A DNA stretch of 52,703 bases. It comes from DATJUF01 sp035524095 (GTDB lineage Bacteria; Desulfobacterota; Binatia; Binatales; Binataceae). Under the pieces are notes generated by a model that saw only the letters and a program-made list of their open reading frames with translations, searched no databases and was not told the origin of the DNA. The position numbers and the translations under genes were made by a program. This document shows, piece after piece, positions 51,778-52,703 of the stretch. The stretch's first letter is position 1, and every line of letters begins with the position of its first letter. The stretch covers positions 1 through 52,703 of the forward strand of contig DATKPK010000162.1 in NCBI GenBank assembly GCA_035524095.1. The letters are read 5' to 3'.

Positions 51778-52703
51778 CTATTGAGGCTCGGGAGCGCGGA
51801 GCTTCGGGAGGACTTCGCGGTTGAAGAGATCGTCGTTGAGCGTGAGATGGAAACAGTCGACACCGAGTTCGTGGAATTCGAGCATGCGATTCAGGATGGT
51901 TTGCGGACTGCCGATCAAGCGGCTGGCGTACCCTTCGTTGCTGTCGAGCAAGGTTAGCCGGTCGTCGAGTGAGGACCACATCCCTTGGGCGCCGTCAGTG
52001 CGAAGTTTACGGCGTTCGATCATGGCCGGGTCTTGAGCTTCGAGCATCGCTGCGAGCGTGCGTTCGGCCTCGGCGTCGGTCTCACGACATAGCGGGATTG
52101 AATAGAGGGCAAAGCGGATGCGGCGTCCGGTGCGCTCGGCACGGCGGCGAACCTCGGCAATGATGCCATGGATCTTCTCGGGCGGGCCGCCGTTCATGAA
52201 CATCCAATCGGAGTGATCGGCCGCCATTTCCATCGCGGCGGGCGACTGGCCGCCTTGCCAGACCTCGAGATGAGAATTGAGCGGGCGCGGCTCGAGACGC
52301 AGTCCTCGGACGTTGTAGAAGCGGCCTTTATATGAGAATTCCTCGTGCTGCCAGGCGCCGCGCAGCACTTCGATGAATTCGCGCGATCGGGCGTAGCGTT
52401 CGTCGTGGGGGAGCAGGCCCGCGCCGTACATTCCGAATTCGACTTCGTTCCATCCCGAGGTCACATTGATGGCCCAGCGGCCGCCGGTGATGCGATCGAT
52501 TGTGGCGCCCCATTTGGCGATGACGCTGGGGAGAAAGAAGCCCGGATGGATCGCGGTGATGAGGCGAATGCGGGAGGTGTGAGCGGCGTAAAAGGAAGTC
52601 ATCGCCAGGCAGTCGTGAGTAGCGGATTCGATTTCCTGAGCATTGCCCCACCAGCGCTGAGCGACGAGTAGATGATCGAATTCGAGTTGTTCGGCGAGGC
52701 GGA
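51778..52703 (-). CDS. LLM-class flavin-dependent monooxygenase, 5' end cut by window edge
   Basis: The frame is open to the window edge, so the N-terminus is missing. The visible part begins RLAEQLEFDHLLVAQRWWGNAQEIESATHDCLAMTSF, followed by ITAIHPGFFLPSVIAKW and the flavin-binding block ITGGRWAINVTSGWNEVEFGMYG. This pattern matches the alkanesulfonate/sulfone monooxygenase branch of luciferase-like proteins, which use reduced FMN and O2 and often release sulfite. It ends in LPKLRAPEPQ. It is read toward the sigma factor gene, 200 nt away. Association with TauD-type sulfonate chemistry is suggestive, but the sulfur link is inference. Confidence 0.9.
   Translation of the reverse strand, partial: RLAEQLEFDHLLVAQRWWGNAQEIESATHDCLAMTSFYAAHTSRIRLITAIHPGFFLPSVIAKWGATIDRITGGRWAINVTSGWNEVEFGMYGAGLLPHDERYARSREFIEVLRGAWQHEEFSYKGRFYNVRGLRLEPRPLNSHLEVWQGGQSPAAMEMAADHSDWMFMNGGPPEKIHGIIAEVRRRAERTGRRIRFALYSIPLCRETDAEAERTLAAMLEAQDPAMIERRKLRTDGAQGMWSSLDDRLTLLDSNEGYASRLIGSPQTILNRMLEFHELGVDCFHLTLNDDLFNREVLPKLRAPEPQ

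Overview
The window is a GC-rich, gene-dense bacterial chromosome segment with short intergenic gaps and both strands used. It has no rRNA, tRNA, CRISPR array, insertion sequence or phage gene that I can recognise. The gene mix is six luciferase-like (LLM) flavin/F420 oxidoreductases, two acyl-CoA dehydrogenases, two amidohydrolase-2 proteins, a CaiB-type CoA-transferase, a type I extradiol dioxygenase, zinc-ribbon/cyclase/ATPase/TPR giants and an ECF sigma/anti-sigma pair. This suggests a free-living, catabolically versatile soil-type bacterium. An uncultured delta-proteobacterial lineage such as Binatota, or an actinobacterium- or rhizobium-like organism, would fit, but that is inference from gene content only.

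Layout. 1-4.0 kb: CoA-transferase (cut by the window edge) with a YciI protein, a small lipoprotein, a TIGR03619-type LLM oxidoreductase and an amidohydrolase. 4.1-7.2 kb: three membrane-associated genes on the + strand, namely an unknown membrane protein, an M48-like protein that has lost its HExxH motif, and a channel resembling ionotropic glutamate receptors. 7.2-9.4 kb: aldo/keto reductase and a second amidohydrolase. 9.6-16.5 kb: a 1127-residue cyclase/STAND-ATPase protein followed by an alpha/beta hydrolase, an LLM oxidoreductase and an acyl-CoA dehydrogenase. 16.7-19.4 kb: cupredoxin, a divergent SMR protein, a small membrane protein and a second acyl-CoA dehydrogenase. 19.4-20.7 kb: a cytochrome b / molybdopterin oxidoreductase pair on the - strand. 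21-29.3 kb: extradiol dioxygenase, LLM enzyme, small secreted protein, DUF1444, NTF2-like, VOC, GNAT, MBL-fold, membrane and alpha/beta hydrolase genes. 29.4-38.8 kb (- strand): hybrid histidine kinase, second cyclase/ATPase giant, solitary acetolactate synthase large subunit and a secreted beta-helix protein.

39-40.8 kb: two tandem LLM enzymes. 40.9-42.4 kb: fdhD and a membrane gene. 42.5-47.8 kb: a coherent polyphosphate-type cluster of polyphosphate-glucokinase-like ROK kinase, RMD1-family protein, Ppx/GppA phosphatase with HD domain, CHAD protein and SixA phosphatase. 47.8-51.6 kb (- strand): ECF sigma factor, RskA-type anti-sigma factor, an unrecognised secreted protein and a TauD-type dioxygenase preceded by a potentially structured leader. 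51.8 kb to the end: a sixth LLM oxidoreductase, cut by the window edge.

How the parts may work together: the LLM, acyl-CoA dehydrogenase, CoA-transferase, amidohydrolase and extradiol genes look like a catabolic island for hydrophobic or aromatic substrates. Two homologous cyclase-ATPase proteins, one sitting behind a hybrid histidine kinase, could report on cell state. The polyphosphate cluster would link phosphate and energy storage to glucose phosphorylation. The most unusual items are the glutamate-receptor-like channel without a K+ filter and its pseudo-protease neighbour, the SMR protein lacking its essential glutamate, the RMD1 gene with no standard start codon, and the contrasting active sites of the two cyclases.
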